Below, one piece after another: positions 7,720-16,193 of a stretch of 64,000 bases of DNA. The DNA is taken from assembly GCA_017645785.1 (NCBI GenBank), contig JAGCNW010000045.1, positions 62,001 to 126,000 of the forward strand, written 5' to 3'. Below the pieces are notes generated by a model. That model ran no database searches. It was not told where the DNA came from and saw only the letters and a list, made by a program, of their open reading frames with translations. The first letter of the stretch is position 1, and every line of letters begins with the position of its first letter. The position numbers and the translations under genes are program-made. Source of the DNA: Treponema sp. (GTDB taxonomy: Bacteria > Spirochaetota > Spirochaetia > Treponematales > Treponemataceae).

Positions 7720-8713
7720 TTTTATGAACCCAGGCGCTTTTTTTCTTTTGCTTTTAATTCCCCTCTTTTTGGTTTTTAGAAAGATCGGCCTCTTGCAAAG
7801 AATCAGCTTTCCGTTGACTTTCGCCGATTGGGGCGGATACGTTTTTTCTTGGGACAACAAGCTTTTAAATTTCACTTCGGCGGTTTCGACAAGCCTTATG
7901 TTCGCGGCTTTTGTAATGATCGTCCTTGCCTTTGCCGATCCAGTTGTCAGCGAGCAGGAACGGGTTTACACAACCCGCGGCGCCGACATAATTTTTGTAT
8001 TGGACACCAGCCCTTCTATGGCGGCCCGCGACATCGGCGGCGGCCTTAGAATCGACGCGGCCAAGCAAGCCGCCCACAATTTGGTTCAAAAAAATTCCGG
8101 CGCCTCTTACGGCCTGGTCGCGATGGGAAACGAAGCGGCGATTGTAGTTCCGCCGACTTCCGACTTGGAATACTTTGAAAGCCGCCTGGCTTCTTTGACC
8201 CTTGGCGAAATGGGAGAAGGAACCGCCATCGGAACCGGTCTTAGCTCGGCCATTTACCACTTGTCCACTTCCAAGGCGCCGCGCAAATCGATTGTCTTAA
8301 TAACCGACGGCGAAAACAACGCCGGAGAAATTCATCCCGACACGGCTGCGAAACTTGCGGTTGAAAACAAAATCACCTTGTACACAGTCGGAATCGGAAC
8401 GCGGGGTTCCGTTCCCCTTGACTACAAAGACCCCTACACAGGAAAAGAATACACAGGCTACCTTGACTCGTCCTTTGACTCCGCGCCCTTGGAAAAAATC
8501 GCGCTGAGCTCTGGCGGCCACTACTACAGCGTTGAAAATTTGCCGGCCCTGTCAACGGCCTTAGCCGCCATAACAAGGCGCGAGAGCGTCGCCCAAAACT
8601 ATTACTTGCGAAACGTGAACAAACAATACTACGACAAATTTCTTTTTGTCGCGATAATGATTTTCGGCTTGTCTTGGGTCATCAGAAGATTCTTGCTCAA
8701 GGAGTTTGTATGA
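7709..8713 (+). CDS. BatA-like vWA-domain membrane protein
   Basis: 334 residues with membrane segments near 8-24, 57-76 and at the C-terminus (about 310-330), enclosing a vWA domain. The MIDAS (metal-ion-dependent adhesion site) motif is D99-T-S-P-S103; further conserved parts are GEGTAIGTGLSSAI and ITDGENNAG. BatA proteins are bacterial aerotolerance/envelope-stress components partnered with MoxR; the molecular role is not settled. GGAGGA 8 nt upstream selects ATG 7709. The next gene begins inside its stop codon. Confidence 0.88.
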   Translation: MSFSFMNPGAFFLLLLIPLFLVFRKIGLLQRISFPLTFADWGGYVFSWDNKLLNFTSAVSTSLMFAAFVMIVLAFADPVVSEQERVYTTRGADIIFVLDTSPSMAARDIGGGLRIDAAKQAAHNLVQKNSGASYGLVAMGNEAAIVVPPTSDLEYFESRLASLTLGEMGEGTAIGTGLSSAIYHLSTSKAPRKSIVLITDGENNAGEIHPDTAAKLAVENKITLYTVGIGTRGSVPLDYKDPYTGKEYTGYLDSSFDSAPLEKIALSSGGHYYSVENLPALSTALAAITRRESVAQNYYLRNVNKQYYDKFLFVAIMIFGLSWVIRRFLLKEFV

Positions 8714-10341
8714 ACTTTAGCATTGAACGGCCATGGGCTTTATACGGATTGTTCCTCATCATTCCTCCCCTGCTTTACAGCGCCTTGACTTACAAAAAAA
8801 CTTTCACGCTTTTGATGAAGGCGGCCAAGAAAAAGAAGACAAAAGAATACAAGAACATTAGAAAAAGAGTTTTTTACAGGGTCGTCTTGCGCGCGGCCGC
8901 TTGGTGCATGATGATCTTTGCCGTCGCGGGCATTACTTGGGGAACGGTGTCAACGCCGGCGCAAAAGAACGGCAACGCCGTGGCGATGGTCTTTGACATT
9001 TCTTACAGCATGACGGCGCGCGACTGCCCCAACAATTTGACCCGCCTGGAAGCGGCGGCGGCTTACGCCAACGAATTGATGGACAAAATGGAAGCCGAAG
9101 GGATTCCGGCCAGCGCCGTTCTTGCAAAAGGAAACGGCATTCTAGCCGTTCCCCTGACCGAAGACACAGAGTCAATCCGCTCGCTTGTGTCCCTGCTTTC
9201 GCCAAAACTCATGAGCTCGGCGGGAAGCAACTTGGGCGAAGGAATCAACGCGGCGCTAAAGTCATTCCCAAAAAACATTTCCAACGCCCCTGTCATTTGG
9301 CTTTTTACAGACGGAGAGGAAACCGACGCCGGCCTTGAAAGCGCCTTGGGCTTGGCCCTAAAAAAAGGCGTCAGCGTTGTAATAATCGGCTTTGGCGAAG
9401 AGCGCGAAACTGAAATCTACGCCGGCGACGGAAAGACTTTGGTAAAGACCGCCTTGCGCTCGGACAAAATCAAGGAATGCGTAAGGGAAGCCAACAAGAA
9501 AAATCTTGGCGGCCAAGGCTTTAGCTTTATAAAAGGCGCTTCGGCGCAGTTTGTTGACGCCACGGAACTTGGCTCGGCCTACAAAGTTTTGTCTTCCGCA
9601 AAGGGCGACAAGGGCAGCGACAAGATAGCGATGTCCTACGAAATGCAGCCGGTAGACCGCCACTTGTTCTTCATCGCCTTGGGAATCATTTTCTTTATCC
9701 TAAGTTTTTTTGCCAGCGAATTTTCTTTGCGCGGCTTCCACGAAAAGCTCGCCTTGTCCTTGGTCCTTCTTTGCTTTTCTTCTTGTTCAAGCGAATTCAA
9801 CGAATCAAAAAAGATTTTGGGAGCGGTATGGAACTGGAACCAAAAGCAATACACAGAAGCGGTGGCCAAGTTCAGCCAAAGCCTTGACGAGGCCAAGGCC
9901 AACGATGACGAGACGATAAAACAGTACGCGATTTACGGCTTGTCCGCCACTTACTTGATGCAAAACGAAAATGCCGCCGCGCTCGAAAAAATCAACGAAC
10001 TTTCGGGAAGCGCGCCAAACCGAATCAAGTTCGCGGCCTTCTACAATTCCGGAATAATAGCGCAACGCGAAGGCGATTACCAGAAGGCCGCCGAGCTTTT
10101 CAAGAACGCGCTCTTAGTCGATCCTTCAAACGTCCGCGCAAAAATCAATTTGGAGCTTTCATACAACCAGCAGGCCCAGCGCGCCAAAGAAAGCGAGCGC
10201 CAACTGAACGGCGCGGGCGAAATGTCGCAAGAAGAGTCTGATTTGCAAAAATCTGTCTTTAATAGAATACGGGAGAAAGACCAACAACAATGGAAAAACA
10301 CTCAACAAGAGCAAAAAAGCGCCTCGCCGTCGGATTACTAG
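8710..10341 (+). CDS. BatB-like vWA protein fused to a TPR domain
   Basis: 543 residues. The N-terminal half is a BatA/BatB-type vWA membrane protein: membrane segments near 10-26 and 62-80, MIDAS D96-I-S-Y-S100, WLFTDGEET at 197-205, and a third membrane segment at about 318-336. The C-terminal half (370-490) holds tetratricopeptide-like repeats, for example YNSGIIAQREGDYQKAAELF. Between them (345-359) is a hydrophobic stretch ending CFSSC that looks like a former lipoprotein signal, so the gene seems to be a fusion of batB with a TPR lipoprotein; in Borrelia these are separate genes. The start overlaps the batA stop (ATGA) and has AAGGAG upstream. A longer in-frame start at 8674 lies inside batA and is less likely. 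Confidence 0.85.
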   Translation: MNFSIERPWALYGLFLIIPPLLYSALTYKKTFTLLMKAAKKKKTKEYKNIRKRVFYRVVLRAAAWCMMIFAVAGITWGTVSTPAQKNGNAVAMVFDISYSMTARDCPNNLTRLEAAAAYANELMDKMEAEGIPASAVLAKGNGILAVPLTEDTESIRSLVSLLSPKLMSSAGSNLGEGINAALKSFPKNISNAPVIWLFTDGEETDAGLESALGLALKKGVSVVIIGFGEERETEIYAGDGKTLVKTALRSDKIKECVREANKKNLGGQGFSFIKGASAQFVDATELGSAYKVLSSAKGDKGSDKIAMSYEMQPVDRHLFFIALGIIFFILSFFASEFSLRGFHEKLALSLVLLCFSSCSSEFNESKKILGAVWNWNQKQYTEAVAKFSQSLDEAKANDDETIKQYAIYGLSATYLMQNENAAALEKINELSGSAPNRIKFAAFYNSGIIAQREGDYQKAAELFKNALLVDPSNVRAKINLELSYNQQAQRAKESERQLNGAGEMSQEESDLQKSVFNRIREKDQQQWKNTQQEQKSASPSDY

Positions 10342-11711
10342 CGGCGGCCTTGTCGCTTTGCGGCGCGTTCCGAGGCAACAACTTATATTCTCAAAATTCC
10401 AGCGCCCTTTCTTTTTCTTGGGCTGACGCGGAAAAACTGGAAGTTCTCCCCAAAGACGACATCTTCTTCACCAATAACGAAGCCCAGTACATATTGAAAA
10501 TTCCAAAGGCGCTTCCAAGCGACGTCCAGACGGAACTTCCAAATTTTCCTGAGGGAGTGACGTTCAACTCCTCCAAAAAAAGCGACTACATTACAAAAGA
10601 AGGAAACGCCGGAACCGAAGTTGACTTGTGGTTCACCTTTAGGCAAACAGGAACATTCACATTCTCGCCCCTAGTAATTTATGTAAAGGGCCGCCGATAC
10701 ACGATTAAGTTCAAGCCGGTTGAGGTTTACGAAAATCCGCGAACGATTCTTCCCCGCTTGATAGTAGTTTTTGACAACGGCGAGACAATCACGCCGGACG
10801 CCAAGAAGACTCCAACAATCACGCTTGAAAGCGACAAGGCGGCCCGATTTACGATTTACTTGCAGTACGCGCTCCAAGCCCAGCAATTTGCGTGGAACAT
10901 TCCAAAAGACTCACTCTTTACGGAAATCAAGCGCTACACAGAAAAAAACGCTCCCAGAAAATCTTCGGACTTCACCACAGAGAAAGTTCCGATTTCATAT
11001 TTTGAATGGACTCCATTTACTACAGGAACGACTTCGCTCCCCGAAATAAAAATGATGGTCACCGCCTACTCAGGCCGCTCGGTTTACCTTACGACTCCTG
11101 AATGCATCGTGACAATCGTTCCGCAAAAAAAAGACGCGCAAGCCAAAAACGTCGGCGAACAAGACTCTGTATACGCCTACGCGTGGACAGAAAACACAGG
11201 CGACGAAAAGACAAAGAAGGCCAAAACGTCTTCGCCCCTCGACTGCGCGCAAATCGCGCGGTTGCGTTCGCTTGAGCGCCGCGCCTTGCTTGCGCTTCCA
11301 AAGATTAGGGTGCAAAGAATAGAAGCCGAGCGCGCCGTCGGCATCAAGACTTCCGAAAACGAAGCGAACTATTGCCTTTTCTTTATCCTCCTTGGAGCGA
11401 ACGTTCTTTTGATTGTAGCGGCGATTCTTTTTGACATATTCAAAAAACGCTTTGAGGCCGCCGTTCTTGGAGTGGCGGCGCTTGGAATGCTTTTCCTTTC
11501 GATATTGGCCGCAAACGCGGTTCTAAAACGCTACGGCGTAATCGTCGGAGGAGAGATCAGCCCCATCCCCGAAGAGTCGGCCATCACAAAGTCAGCGGTC
11601 AACGGCGGAAGCCGAGTCCAAATCAAGGAAGAAACCCAAGACTGGTATTACATCGTCTACAACGAAAACGGCGGCTGGATTAAAAAAGAAAACCTCGCGG
11701 TGATAAAATGA
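10290..11711 (+). CDS. BatD-like protein with C-terminal SH3-type domain
   Basis: 473 residues: signal peptide (about 1-36), an extracytoplasmic beta-rich region resembling the oxygen-tolerance BatD family (for example the EAQYILKIPKALPSDVQTEL part), two membrane segments around 363-410, then a C-terminal bacterial SH3-like module (about 420-473) ending in GGWIKKENLAVIK. It is the last Bat member of the operon. It overlaps the preceding gene by 52 nt; GGGAGA lies 13 nt before the ATG, a rather wide spacing. The next gene starts in its stop codon. Role inferred from context: extracytoplasmic partner of BatA/BatB. Confidence 0.78.
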   Translation: MEKHSTRAKKRLAVGLLAAALSLCGAFRGNNLYSQNSSALSFSWADAEKLEVLPKDDIFFTNNEAQYILKIPKALPSDVQTELPNFPEGVTFNSSKKSDYITKEGNAGTEVDLWFTFRQTGTFTFSPLVIYVKGRRYTIKFKPVEVYENPRTILPRLIVVFDNGETITPDAKKTPTITLESDKAARFTIYLQYALQAQQFAWNIPKDSLFTEIKRYTEKNAPRKSSDFTTEKVPISYFEWTPFTTGTTSLPEIKMMVTAYSGRSVYLTTPECIVTIVPQKKDAQAKNVGEQDSVYAYAWTENTGDEKTKKAKTSSPLDCAQIARLRSLERRALLALPKIRVQRIEAERAVGIKTSENEANYCLFFILLGANVLLIVAAILFDIFKKRFEAAVLGVAALGMLFLSILAANAVLKRYGVIVGGEISPIPEESAITKSAVNGGSRVQIKEETQDWYYIVYNENGGWIKKENLAVIK

Positions 11712-12103
11712 ATTTTGGCGACATCTTGGACAAGTGGGAATCGTCGCAAAAAGGACAAATAGTGGACAAGGACGCGGCGGCCGAAAAGCTTGAAGCCAAA
11801 AAAAAGGCCAACCGTTCCTCCTATATACAAAAAATGGCTCCCCAAGACACCTTGGATCTTCACGGAAAGACCCAAGAGGAAGCGTGGAAAGCCCTCAATG
11901 ATTTTGTGGCAAACGCGCGGCGCCGCGGCTTGCAAAAAATATTGATCATCCACGGAAAAGGCATCCACTCCGCCGACAGTGAAGGCGTTTTGGGAAGCGT
12001 GGTAAAAAAATTTATCGAAGGCGACCAACGCCTTGGCGCCAGCGGAAAGGCCGACAAATTTCACGGCGGAAGCGGCGCCACTTGGGTTGCCGTTCGCCCC
12101 TAA
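11708..12103 (+). CDS. Smr-domain protein
   Basis: 131 residues. After a charged N-terminal stretch, an Smr domain spans about 50-131: DTLDLHGKTQEEAW, the IIHGKGIHS loop, and HGGSGATWV. Smr domains nick or cleave nucleic acids; stand-alone versions are linked to recombination control or to mRNA cleavage on collided ribosomes. It is ATGA-coupled to the BatD-like gene, but functional linkage to Bat is not implied. The DnaJ gene follows after 18 nt with its own promoter. Confidence 0.88.
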   Translation: MNFGDILDKWESSQKGQIVDKDAAAEKLEAKKKANRSSYIQKMAPQDTLDLHGKTQEEAWKALNDFVANARRRGLQKILIIHGKGIHSADSEGVLGSVVKKFIEGDQRLGASGKADKFHGGSGATWVAVRP

Positions 12104-12115
12104 TTTCACTATTAT
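12087..12115 (+). promoter_or_regulatory. Sigma-70 promoter of the DnaJ-domain gene
   Basis: TTGCCG (12087-12092), 17 nt, TATTAT (12110-12115), then 6 nt to the ATG at 12122. No Shine-Dalgarno. An overlapping TATAAT at 12115-12120 would put initiation inside the gene and is less likely. Confidence 0.5.
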
Positions 12116-12121
12116 ATAATT

Positions 12122-12691
12122 ATGGAAGATTACTACGCTGTCCTGGGCGTGTCAAAAAGCGCCAGCCAAGACGAAATAAAAAAAGCCTTTAGAAATCTCG
12201 TTTTTAAATACCATCCGGACAGAAATCCAGGCGACAAAGTCGCCGAAGAAAAATTTAAAAAAATAAACGAAGCCTATTCTGTGTTGAGCGATTCCAACAA
12301 AAAAGCGCAATACGACGCCGGCGGCTTTAACCCGTTTGAAAGCGCGTCCTCTCAAGGACAAAGCTGGGGCAATTACAATCCATTTGGCCAGCAAGGATAT
12401 TCGCAAGGCTATTCAAACGAAAGCTACGATCCGTTTAGAGAATGGGCCAATTACGCAAATTCAAAAAGATATTATTATTCAAACAAGCGCGAGGAACCAA
12501 ACCTCTCGCGCGGAGCGGCGTTTAGCCAGTTGATATGGAAAGTGGTTCAGATTTTAATCGGTCTTTGGTCTTTCTCGTTTTCGTTCATCTTGTTTCCGAT
12601 CGGACCAATCTTGAGCGTAGCCGCTGTGGTGAACGGCTTTAGCGGAGCCTCAGCGGCGCTGAGGGCCTTGTTCCGCTCAAGCAAAAAATAA
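12122..12691 (+). CDS. DnaJ-domain membrane protein
   Basis: 189 residues. A classical J domain occupies 1-65 with HPD at 31-33, so it should stimulate an Hsp70. It is followed by a Gly/Ser/Asn/Tyr-rich linker (70-125) and a hydrophobic C-terminal region (about 137-170) likely inserted in the membrane. It lacks the zinc-finger and C-terminal substrate domains of true DnaJ, so it is a specialised co-chaperone. It looks leaderless, with a promoter ending 6 nt before the ATG. It is convergent with infA, with only one base between the stops. Confidence 0.85.
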   Translation: MEDYYAVLGVSKSASQDEIKKAFRNLVFKYHPDRNPGDKVAEEKFKKINEAYSVLSDSNKKAQYDAGGFNPFESASSQGQSWGNYNPFGQQGYSQGYSNESYDPFREWANYANSKRYYYSNKREEPNLSRGAAFSQLIWKVVQILIGLWSFSFSFILFPIGPILSVAAVVNGFSGASAALRALFRSSKK

Positions 12692-12692
12692 T

Positions 12693-12911
12693 TTATCTTT
12701 GTCTAAAAGTAATTCTTCCCTTGTCCAAATCATAGGGAGAAAGTTCTACTTTTACATTGTCGCCGGGAACGATTCTAATGTAATGCTTTCTCATTTTTCC
12801 CGAAAGGTGCGCCATGATGATGTGTCCGTTCTTCAATTCAACACGGAACATTGTGTTTGGAAGAGCTTCTTTTACCAAACCCTCAACTTCAATCGCTTCT
12901 TCTTTTGCCAC
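12693..12911 (-). CDS. infA: Translation initiation factor IF-1
   Basis: 72 residues, the usual length, with the S1-like OB fold: [20 protein letters not shown], then [20 protein letters not shown] and the C-terminal RITFRQR. IF-1 binds the ribosomal A site during initiation. The start codon is GTG with GGAGGA 3-4 nt upstream. The gene is divergent from dksA, and the two promoters overlap at their -10 boxes. It lies away from the usual ribosomal-protein/secY operon. Confidence 0.97.
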   Translation of the reverse strand: MAKEEAIEVEGLVKEALPNTMFRVELKNGHIIMAHLSGKMRKHYIRIVPGDNVKVELSPYDLDKGRITFRQR

Positions 12912-12932
12912 GATTCCTCCTCAAAAAAACAC

Positions 12933-12988
12933 TTGATTTTTTTTCAAGATGTGATATTATAGTATCTTAAAATAATCGTTTTTGTCAA
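12933..12988. promoter_or_regulatory. Overlapping divergent promoters of infA and dksA-like gene
   Basis: Plus strand: TTGATT (12933-12938), 16 nt, TATTAT (12955-12960) for the dksA-like gene. Minus strand: TTGACA (12988-12983), 18 nt, TACTAT (12964-12959) for infA. The -10 elements share two base pairs, so polymerase cannot occupy both at once. Confidence 0.5.
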
Positions 12989-13001
12989 CAAGGGGAAAAT
13001 T

Positions 13002-13355
13002 TTGAGACAGTCATTTATTAAAAAAATGAAAGAAAAATTGATCGAGCAGAGAAACCAGATTTTGGACTCGCTTGCCGCGCAGAACAATGAATTTAAAGAC
13101 TTGGTTTCCAAAGTGGAATCCGGCGACGAAATAGACGTAGCCTCCGACGCGGTTGACCGCAACATGCTTGACTCTTTGGGAGCGCAGGACGCAAACCGCC
13201 TTACGCTCATCAACAACGCGCTTCTTCGCATCCAGCAAGGAAAATACGGTCTTTGCCTTCAGTGCGGAAAATCAATCCCCGAAGCGCGCCTTGAAGCCTT
13301 GCCCTACGCCTTTATGTGCATCAACTGCGCGTCAAAGGCCGAAAAGCGCCGCTAA
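13002..13355 (+). CDS. DksA/TraR-family zinc-finger protein
   Basis: 117 residues: a helical N-terminal coiled-coil part (1-75, acidic at the tip) and a four-cysteine zinc finger, CLQC and CINC at about 83-107. DksA/TraR proteins bind the RNA polymerase secondary channel and tune transcription together with ppGpp; a Rel-type enzyme is encoded at 58079-59872. The start is taken as TTG 13002, because AAGGGG lies about 6 nt upstream; the ATG at 13026 has no Shine-Dalgarno. Its stop overlaps the convergent PHP gene by 4 nt. Confidence 0.87.
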   Translation: MRQSFIKKMKEKLIEQRNQILDSLAAQNNEFKDLVSKVESGDEIDVASDAVDRNMLDSLGAQDANRLTLINNALLRIQQGKYGLCLQCGKSIPEARLEALPYAFMCINCASKAEKRR

Positions 13356-14203
13356 CGCTTTAAGCTTCCGTCAAGTTGAAAAAATTTCACTTGGCCGTCT
13401 TCCAAGAAGGCGGCCTCTGTATATCCCGCTCTAACCGCAGCCAATTCGGCGCGGTCAAAGGCGGCGTCCAAAGCGGCGGCATTGTGCGCGTCGCTGGAGA
13501 AAGTCACAGGAACTCCCGCCTTGTAAAATAATTCCAAAAATTCCGCGCTTGGATAAACGTCGTCAAGATTTCCGCGCGCTATGCCGCCGGTATTAATCTC
13601 TACAATAACGCCGGCTTGGGCGGCGGCCTTTGCAGTGGCCTTCAATTCTTTTTTGTACCAAGAAGCGCCTTCGTCAAAAAACTTCAAGCGCTCGTTTCTG
13701 ATTCTGATAAGGTCAGCGTGGCCCAATATCATTATTTTTTGGCTGGCCATCATTTGCCTTTGGCGGTCAAAGTATTCGCAAACCGCTTTTTTCCCGTCGC
13801 CGCCATAAACGCGCTCAAGGCCTTCCGACACTTCCGTAAATGGGCCGTCAACTGTAAAAAAGCCTTTTTTGCCGGTCAAATAGTGAACGGAGCCAATAAT
13901 ATAATCGGGAGAAAATTCTTTGTAAGCCCATTTAAAGTCACAGGCAAATGTCGGAATGTAGTCCGCTTCAAGGCCTGCGTAAATTTTTATCTTGCCAGAA
14001 TATTCTTTTGCAAGCGAACGGATTGTCTCAAAATAATTTTTGTGCTCTTTCGCCGGCATGTGCCAGTCAGCGGCGTGAGGATAGAGGCTGTGGGAAGAAA
14101 AGCCCAAAATCGAAAAGCCTTTTTTGAGCGCCTCTTCGACCATTTCTTTTGGAGTGTTTTTTCCGTCACAAAAAGTCGTGTGTGTATGATAGTTCGTCTT
14201 CAC
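13352..14203 (-). CDS. PHP-family phosphatase, histidinol-phosphatase type
   Basis: 283 residues with PHP metal-binding motifs: NYHTHTTFCDG at the N-terminus, GFSSH, GLEADYIP, GSVHYL, LGHADLIR and SSDAHN near the C-terminus. This matches HisK-type histidinol phosphatases, which make histidinol from histidinol phosphate. No other his gene is nearby, so a different phosphoester substrate is possible. It starts with GTG 14203 (GGAG 7 nt upstream) inside the 3' end of the kinase gene, overlapping by 38 nt, so it is translated from the two-component transcript. Confidence 0.82.
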   Translation of the reverse strand: MKTNYHTHTTFCDGKNTPKEMVEEALKKGFSILGFSSHSLYPHAADWHMPAKEHKNYFETIRSLAKEYSGKIKIYAGLEADYIPTFACDFKWAYKEFSPDYIIGSVHYLTGKKGFFTVDGPFTEVSEGLERVYGGDGKKAVCEYFDRQRQMMASQKIMILGHADLIRIRNERLKFFDEGASWYKKELKATAKAAAQAGVIVEINTGGIARGNLDDVYPSAEFLELFYKAGVPVTFSSDAHNAAALDAAFDRAELAAVRAGYTEAAFLEDGQVKFFQLDGSLKR

Positions 14204-16193
14204 TTCCCCGCTCCTTTTTCCACGCTTCCGCCGCTTCGTTGAATTTTTTCAATTCGTCTCGAAGGGCCTTGTGGACTTCACGCAATTTTTTTACGCTCTC
14301 CTCGTGGGCCGCCTTGTTCAACTCTCCGCCTTGGTTCGAAATGGAAAAGGCCGAAATTGTCGCGCCGCTTCCCTTTATCGTGTGTCCAAACCGGCGCAAA
14401 GTTTCGTAATCCCGGCCCTTTATGTAGGAGGGAATTTCGTCAATCAACTTTTTGCTTTGCTCGGCAAAATCGTCTATCAACTGCATTCCCAATTCATAGT
14501 CTCCGGAAATTGTGTCCTCAAAGTCCGCCGAATCCCAAACCAAGCCTTCTTTTTGCGACTTCCTTTTTGAAGACGCGTGGCCGGGCTTTAAATTTGTCGC
14601 GAACGAACTTTTCCACTTTAAGATTATTTGCTTTAGGCTGTCGCTCTTGTAAGGCTTTCCCAAGAGGTCGTTCATTCCGGCGGCGCTGTAGGTCTTGTAA
14701 TCTTCGTCTGTATGGTTGGCCGTGCAAGCGACGATTACGCCGTTATAGCCGTTTTTGCGCAAAGTCTTTGTGGCGTCCAATCCGTTCATCGACGGCATCT
14801 GCAAGTCCATAAAGACAATGTCGATCTTTGGATTTTTTTCGGCCAATTGAACGGCTTTAAGTCCGTCGTCGGCTTCCAAAACTTTGGCGCCCATTTTATT
14901 CAAGAAGGCCACAATAAGCTTTCGGTTTACAGGATGGTCTTCGGCGACAAGGACCAAAACGCCTTTGGCGATCAAATCCTCGTCGGCCTTTGCCTTGGCC
15001 GCTTTTTCGGAAGGAACTTGGTCCGCTTCCTTCAATTCGATTGGATCTTCAAAAGCTTGCGACAACAAGTTAAAAAGCTTTTTAACTCTGACTGGCTTGT
15101 AAATGTATCCGTTGAACCAGTTGAGCATGCGCATCTTTGCGTCTTGCCGCAGCTGGCCTTCGGGAACGATTAAGTAAAGCTTGGCGTCGTTTATTGTCTT
15201 GTCCGAGTTTATTTCGCTCGCAAGGCGCCAACCGTCCATCTTTGGCATGAGCATGTCGATGAACACCAAGGTGAACGGAGTTCCTTGCCGCGCGGCGACC
15301 TTCATCATCTCAAGCGCGTCTTTTCCGCTTTGGGCAAGCGCGACGCAAGGCAAGCCGAATTCTTTTAACTTGCTTTCCAAAGATTTTCGCGCCAAAAAAT
15401 TGTCGTCAACCAAAAGTATTCTTGCGTCTTCAGGAAATCTCAAGCGTTTGAACTTGTCCAGAGCGCCCTTCGCGCTTTTGGCTTCGACGCAAGGAAGAGT
15501 GAACCAAAAGACTGAGCCGCCGCTTATGTTCGGCTCCACACCTATCTTTCCGCCCATAGCGGCGACAAGCGCCTTGCAAATCGAAAGGCCAAGGCCGGTC
15601 CCCCCATACTTTCTAGTGGTGGAAGTGTCCGCTTGATAAAAGTCGGTAAAAAGATTTTTGCGCGCCTCTTTGGAGATTCCTATTCCTGTGTCTTCCACTT
15701 TGAACAAGATTGAACCGTCGTCAGCCTTTTCAACCATAGCGTGTATGTAGCCCTTTTCGGTGAACTTGGCTGCGTTCTTAACTATGTTCAACAATATTTG
15801 CTGCAAGCGGGTGGGATCGCCCATGACGAATCTTGGAACGGAAGGATAAATGTCATTGACCAGCTCCAAGCCCTTGTTAAACACTTCGGCGCTAATGGAG
15901 TCTAGAACGCGTTCCACCACTTCGATCAAGTCAAACTCAATGTTTTCCAGCTTGAAATTTTGCGAGCGGATTTTTGAAAAGTCCAAAATGTCATTTGCCA
16001 AGGCAAGCAAAGTCTCGGCGCCAACCTGCATTTGGTGGACGTATTCCATTTGCTCCTTGTCAAGGGTTGTCATTTTTAGAAGTTCAAGCGAACCGATTAT
16101 GGTTTGAATCGGCGTGCGCATTTCGTGAACGGTGCTGGAAAGAAAGCGGCTTCCGGTCGCTATCGCTTCGAGAGGCGCGTCAGATTCTGTCAT
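14166..16193 (-). CDS. Soluble hybrid histidine kinase with two receivers and HPt
   Basis: 675 residues with no membrane segment and no sensor domain. H box with His23 (VHEMRTP), N box around Asn140, G1 DTGIGIS (168-174) and G2 GGTGLGLS (197-204) give a complete kinase core. Two receivers follow, with phospho-acceptors Asp313 and Asp463, then a C-terminal HPt domain with His604 (HTIKGSG). This is a self-contained phosphorelay. The gene overlaps by 14 nt the upstream REC-STAS-REC gene, which probably supplies input or takes the output. With no sensor of its own, the signal must come through a partner protein. Confidence 0.9.
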   Translation of the reverse strand: MTESDAPLEAIATGSRFLSSTVHEMRTPIQTIIGSLELLKMTTLDKEQMEYVHQMQVGAETLLALANDILDFSKIRSQNFKLENIEFDLIEVVERVLDSISAEVFNKGLELVNDIYPSVPRFVMGDPTRLQQILLNIVKNAAKFTEKGYIHAMVEKADDGSILFKVEDTGIGISKEARKNLFTDFYQADTSTTRKYGGTGLGLSICKALVAAMGGKIGVEPNISGGSVFWFTLPCVEAKSAKGALDKFKRLRFPEDARILLVDDNFLARKSLESKLKEFGLPCVALAQSGKDALEMMKVAARQGTPFTLVFIDMLMPKMDGWRLASEINSDKTINDAKLYLIVPEGQLRQDAKMRMLNWFNGYIYKPVRVKKLFNLLSQAFEDPIELKEADQVPSEKAAKAKADEDLIAKGVLVLVAEDHPVNRKLIVAFLNKMGAKVLEADDGLKAVQLAEKNPKIDIVFMDLQMPSMNGLDATKTLRKNGYNGVIVACTANHTDEDYKTYSAAGMNDLLGKPYKSDSLKQIILKWKSSFATNLKPGHASSKRKSQKEGLVWDSADFEDTISGDYELGMQLIDDFAEQSKKLIDEIPSYIKGRDYETLRRFGHTIKGSGATISAFSISNQGGELNKAAHEESVKKLREVHKALRDELKKFNEAAEAWKKERGSEDELSYTHDFL

